From positions 30,318-38,595 of the forward strand of contig NVUO01000024.1 in the NCBI GenBank assembly GCA_002733155.1: a stretch of DNA of 8,278 nucleotides, given 5' to 3'. Below, one piece after another: positions 6,545-8,278 of the stretch. This DNA comes from Sulfurimonas sp. (GTDB lineage: Bacteria; Campylobacterota; Campylobacteria; Campylobacterales; Sulfurimonadaceae). The translations under genes were made by a program, and so were the position numbers. How positions within the stretch are numbered: the first letter of the stretch is position 1; each line of letters opens with the position of its first letter. Under the pieces are notes generated by a model. The model was not told the origin of the DNA. It searched no databases and was given only the letters and a program-made list of their open reading frames with translations.

Positions 6545-7279
6545 ATGCAAAAAGAAGTTATAAAAAGCCAAGAAAAACAAACTAAAATAGTTTCAATGTT
6601 TGATGATATTGCACCCACATACGATACAGCTAACCGGATAATGAGTATGGGCGTAGATAAGAGTTGGAGGCGAAAAGCTTGTGATTTAGCTTATGACTTT
6701 TATGGTTCAAAATCTCTTAGCAAAATTGTTGATGTAGCTTGTGGTACTGGTGATATGATGGACTTTTGGCATAAAAGAGCTGATAATAATAATATAAATA
6801 TTAGTGAGATAGTTGGAGTAGACCCATCGGTTGGAATGCTTAGTGTAGCTAAAGAAAAATATCCAAAGTTTAATTATCATATTTCTAAGGCTACAGAGAT
6901 TCCTCTTGAAGATAAATCAGCTGATATATTAAGTATCACCTACGGTATTCGTAATGTAGTTGAACGTGAAGCTGCTCTTTTAGAGTTTAATCGTGTACTT
7001 AAAAAAGACGGACTTATAGTTATTTTAGAATTTATGAAAAATGAAAACCCATCAGCACTTGGTAAAATAAGAGATTTTTATATGAATAAAATACTTCCAA
7101 AAGTTGGTGGTTTTATCTCTAAAAATTTAGAGGCATATGAGTACCTACCAAATTCTATAGAAGATTTTTCAACTGTAGATAATATGCAAAAAGAGTTAGA
7201 AGCTGCTGGATTTACTATGTTATATACAAAAAGTTTTTCTATGGATATCTCAACACTTCTTATTGCTAGAAAAAAATAA
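6545..7279 (+). CDS. ubiE: UbiE/MenG, demethylmenaquinone C-methyltransferase
   Basis: A class I SAM-dependent methyltransferase of 244 residues, the usual UbiE length. The family signature near the N-terminus reads YDTANRIMSMGVDKSWRR (26-43), matching YDxMNxxMSxGxxxxW. Motif I, the SAM-binding loop, is VDVACGTGDM at 62-71; the acidic residue ending strand 2 is in VGVDPS at 90-95. TYGIRNV at 132-138 and FNRVLKKDGLIVILEF at 148-163 are the second UbiE signature. In organisms with ubiquinone the enzyme methylates both quinone precursors. Campylobacterota use menaquinone made by the futalosine route, so demethylmenaquinone is the expected substrate, an inference from lineage. It works at the inner face of the cytoplasmic membrane on a lipid substrate, though the protein has no membrane segment. 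It begins 3 bases after ribD, and xseA begins 5 bases after it. Confidence 0.94.
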   Translation: MQKEVIKSQEKQTKIVSMFDDIAPTYDTANRIMSMGVDKSWRRKACDLAYDFYGSKSLSKIVDVACGTGDMMDFWHKRADNNNINISEIVGVDPSVGMLSVAKEKYPKFNYHISKATEIPLEDKSADILSITYGIRNVVEREAALLEFNRVLKKDGLIVILEFMKNENPSALGKIRDFYMNKILPKVGGFISKNLEAYEYLPNSIEDFSTVDNMQKELEAAGFTMLYTKSFSMDISTLLIARKK

Positions 7280-7284
7280 ATATT

Positions 7285-8278
7285 ATGCATACACTTAGTG
7301 TATCATCGCTCAATGAGCAGATTAAAACTATACTTGAAACTAGTTTTAATCGTGTACTTGTTGAGGGTGAACTCTCCCGCATAACTTTTCACAATAGTGG
7401 GCATATTTATTTTACCCTAAAAGATAGTTCTTCAACTCTAAAAGCTGTAATGTTTAGAGGTAATGCTTCAAAGCTGAAATTTAAACTCCAAGAGGGTATA
7501 AGAGTAATTCTAGATGGAGCTATTACACTTTATAAACCTCGTGGTGAATACCAAATAAATTGTTTTAGTATTGAGCCATATGGACAGGGTGCTTTAGCTT
7601 TAGCTTATGAGCAATTAAAAGCAAAATTATATGAAAAAGGTTACTTTTTAGCTGAATATAAAAAAAAACTTTCAGTTTTTCCTAAAAAAATAGCACTAAT
7701 TACTTCAGCTACTGGTGCAGCCCTGCAAGACATGCTTAGGGTAGCTGAGAATAGATATAGATTATTAGAGATAGATATCTATGATGTATTGGTTCAAGGT
7801 GATAGTGCAGCTTTATCTATATCTAATGCAATTATACTTGCAGATACTCGTGCTTATGATATTATAGTTATAGGTCGCGGTGGTGGAAGTATAGAAGACT
7901 TATGGGCTTTTAATGAAGAGATAGTAGCTGATGCAGTTTATAATGCTAAAACTCCAATAGTATCTGCTGTTGGACATGAGATAGATACGGTAATATCTGA
8001 CTTTGTAGCTGATTTACGTGCCCCAACCCCATCTTCAGCTATGGAGATGATATTACCAGATTCAAATGAGTTATTAATCCATCTAGATTCTGTTTCAAAC
8101 CAACTAAGTTATACCATAGAGCAAAAAATATTTAATAAAAAACAAATATTAGAACATTTACTTTCTTCATATTCTCAAAACTCTATAGAGAAAAAAATAA
8201 CTCTAAAAATTGAGCAGATTAAACAACTTGAAGATTCCTTATTCCAAGGTATAGGTTTTAAGCTCCAGAAGTTAAGTA
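7285..8278 (+). CDS. xseA: Exonuclease VII large subunit XseA (5' part, cut by window end)
   Basis: The frame is open from ATG 7285 to the window end, giving 331 residues with no stop. XseA is the catalytic subunit of exonuclease VII, a metal-independent single-strand DNA nuclease in repair that works with many copies of XseB. The N-terminal OB-fold shows LSVSSLNEQIK at 4-14, VEGELSRI at 26-33, and SGHIYFTLKD soon after. The catalytic domain has ATGAALQDM with Asp149, GRGGGSIEDLW with Arg198, and SAVGHEIDT with His231 and Asp234. These correspond to the E. coli residues Asp155, Arg205, His238 and Asp241 implicated in catalysis. The start of the coiled-coil region follows APTPSSAMEM. The start is well supported by the conserved N-terminus, although the upstream Shine-Dalgarno is poor. 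The first 22 codons are covered by three adjacent hairpins. Confidence 0.96.
   Translation, partial: MHTLSVSSLNEQIKTILETSFNRVLVEGELSRITFHNSGHIYFTLKDSSSTLKAVMFRGNASKLKFKLQEGIRVILDGAITLYKPRGEYQINCFSIEPYGQGALALAYEQLKAKLYEKGYFLAEYKKKLSVFPKKIALITSATGAALQDMLRVAENRYRLLEIDIYDVLVQGDSAALSISNAIILADTRAYDIIVIGRGGGSIEDLWAFNEEIVADAVYNAKTPIVSAVGHEIDTVISDFVADLRAPTPSSAMEMILPDSNELLIHLDSVSNQLSYTIEQKIFNKKQILEHLLSSYSQNSIEKKITLKIEQIKQLEDSLFQGIGFKLQKLS
7289..7351 (+). repeat. Three back-to-back hairpins over codons 2-22 of xseA
   Basis: Hairpin 1: ATACAC (7289-7294) with GTGTAT (7298-7303), loop TTA. Hairpin 2: GCTC (7308-7311) with GAGC (7315-7318), loop AAT. Hairpin 3: GATTAAAACTA (7320-7330) with TAGTTTTAATC (7341-7351), an 11-bp perfect stem with a 10-base loop. 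All arms are free of mismatches, and only 4 and 1 bases separate the hairpins. They begin right after the start codon of a gene with a weak ribosome binding site. No U-run follows, so they do not form an intrinsic terminator. An effect on xseA translation or mRNA stability is an inference. Confidence 0.55.

Noticed and set aside
7078..7290. Minus-strand open frame across the ubiE end
   Set aside because: Antisense to conserved UbiE sequence; no promoter or Shine-Dalgarno and no recognisable product.
1..8278. CRISPR arrays, insertion sequences, tRNA/rRNA genes, phage or defence genes
   Set aside because: None seen on either strand; the window is almost fully occupied by recognisable housekeeping genes of uniform composition.

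Overview
The window looks like chromosomal housekeeping DNA from an AT-rich Campylobacterota (Epsilonproteobacteria) bacterium. The gene order lpxC - short tsaB-like gene - thrB - ylxR - infB - rbfA - rimP is one I associate with that phylum. The added ribD - ubiE - xseA tail suggests a Sulfurimonas-like member. The phylum is fairly secure; the genus is a guess from memory of gene order and protein style.

All ten genes lie on the + strand and are tightly packed, and I see no intrinsic terminator. Layout: the 3' end of lpxC (lipid A synthesis, 1-370); a truncated-looking TsaB-like protein (tRNA t6A modification, 363-827); a 93-base structured gap with a perfect TATAAT box (828-920); thrB (homoserine kinase, TTG start, 921-1802); ylxR (1843-2106); infB (IF2, 2090-4729); rbfA (4726-5076); rimP (5088-5537); ribD (5531-6541); ubiE (6545-7279); and the 5' part of xseA (7285 to the window end, still open). 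Six of the nine junctions either overlap (8, 17, 4 and 7 bases) or are separated by only 3-5 bases, so translational coupling is likely along most of the run. The largest gap is the 93-base one before thrB.

Functionally the core is a translation block: IF2 loads initiator tRNA, RbfA and RimP mature the 30S subunit, YlxR is an RNA-binding helper, and TsaB belongs to the t6A tRNA-modification machinery. Around it are envelope (LpxC), threonine (ThrB), flavin (RibD), quinone (UbiE) and DNA-repair (XseA) genes. nusA, which often sits between rimP and ylxR/infB in other bacteria, is absent, and rimP lies downstream of infB-rbfA.

I found no mobile element, CRISPR array, tRNA/rRNA, defence system or obviously new gene system. 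The most unusual signals are small RNA-level structures: competing hairpins and possible Shine-Dalgarno masking before thrB, a 10-bp perfect hairpin inside thrB, and three back-to-back hairpins over the first 22 codons of xseA. At the protein level, the TsaB-like gene is half length, and RibD has an insertion in its deaminase domain and a compact reductase domain.
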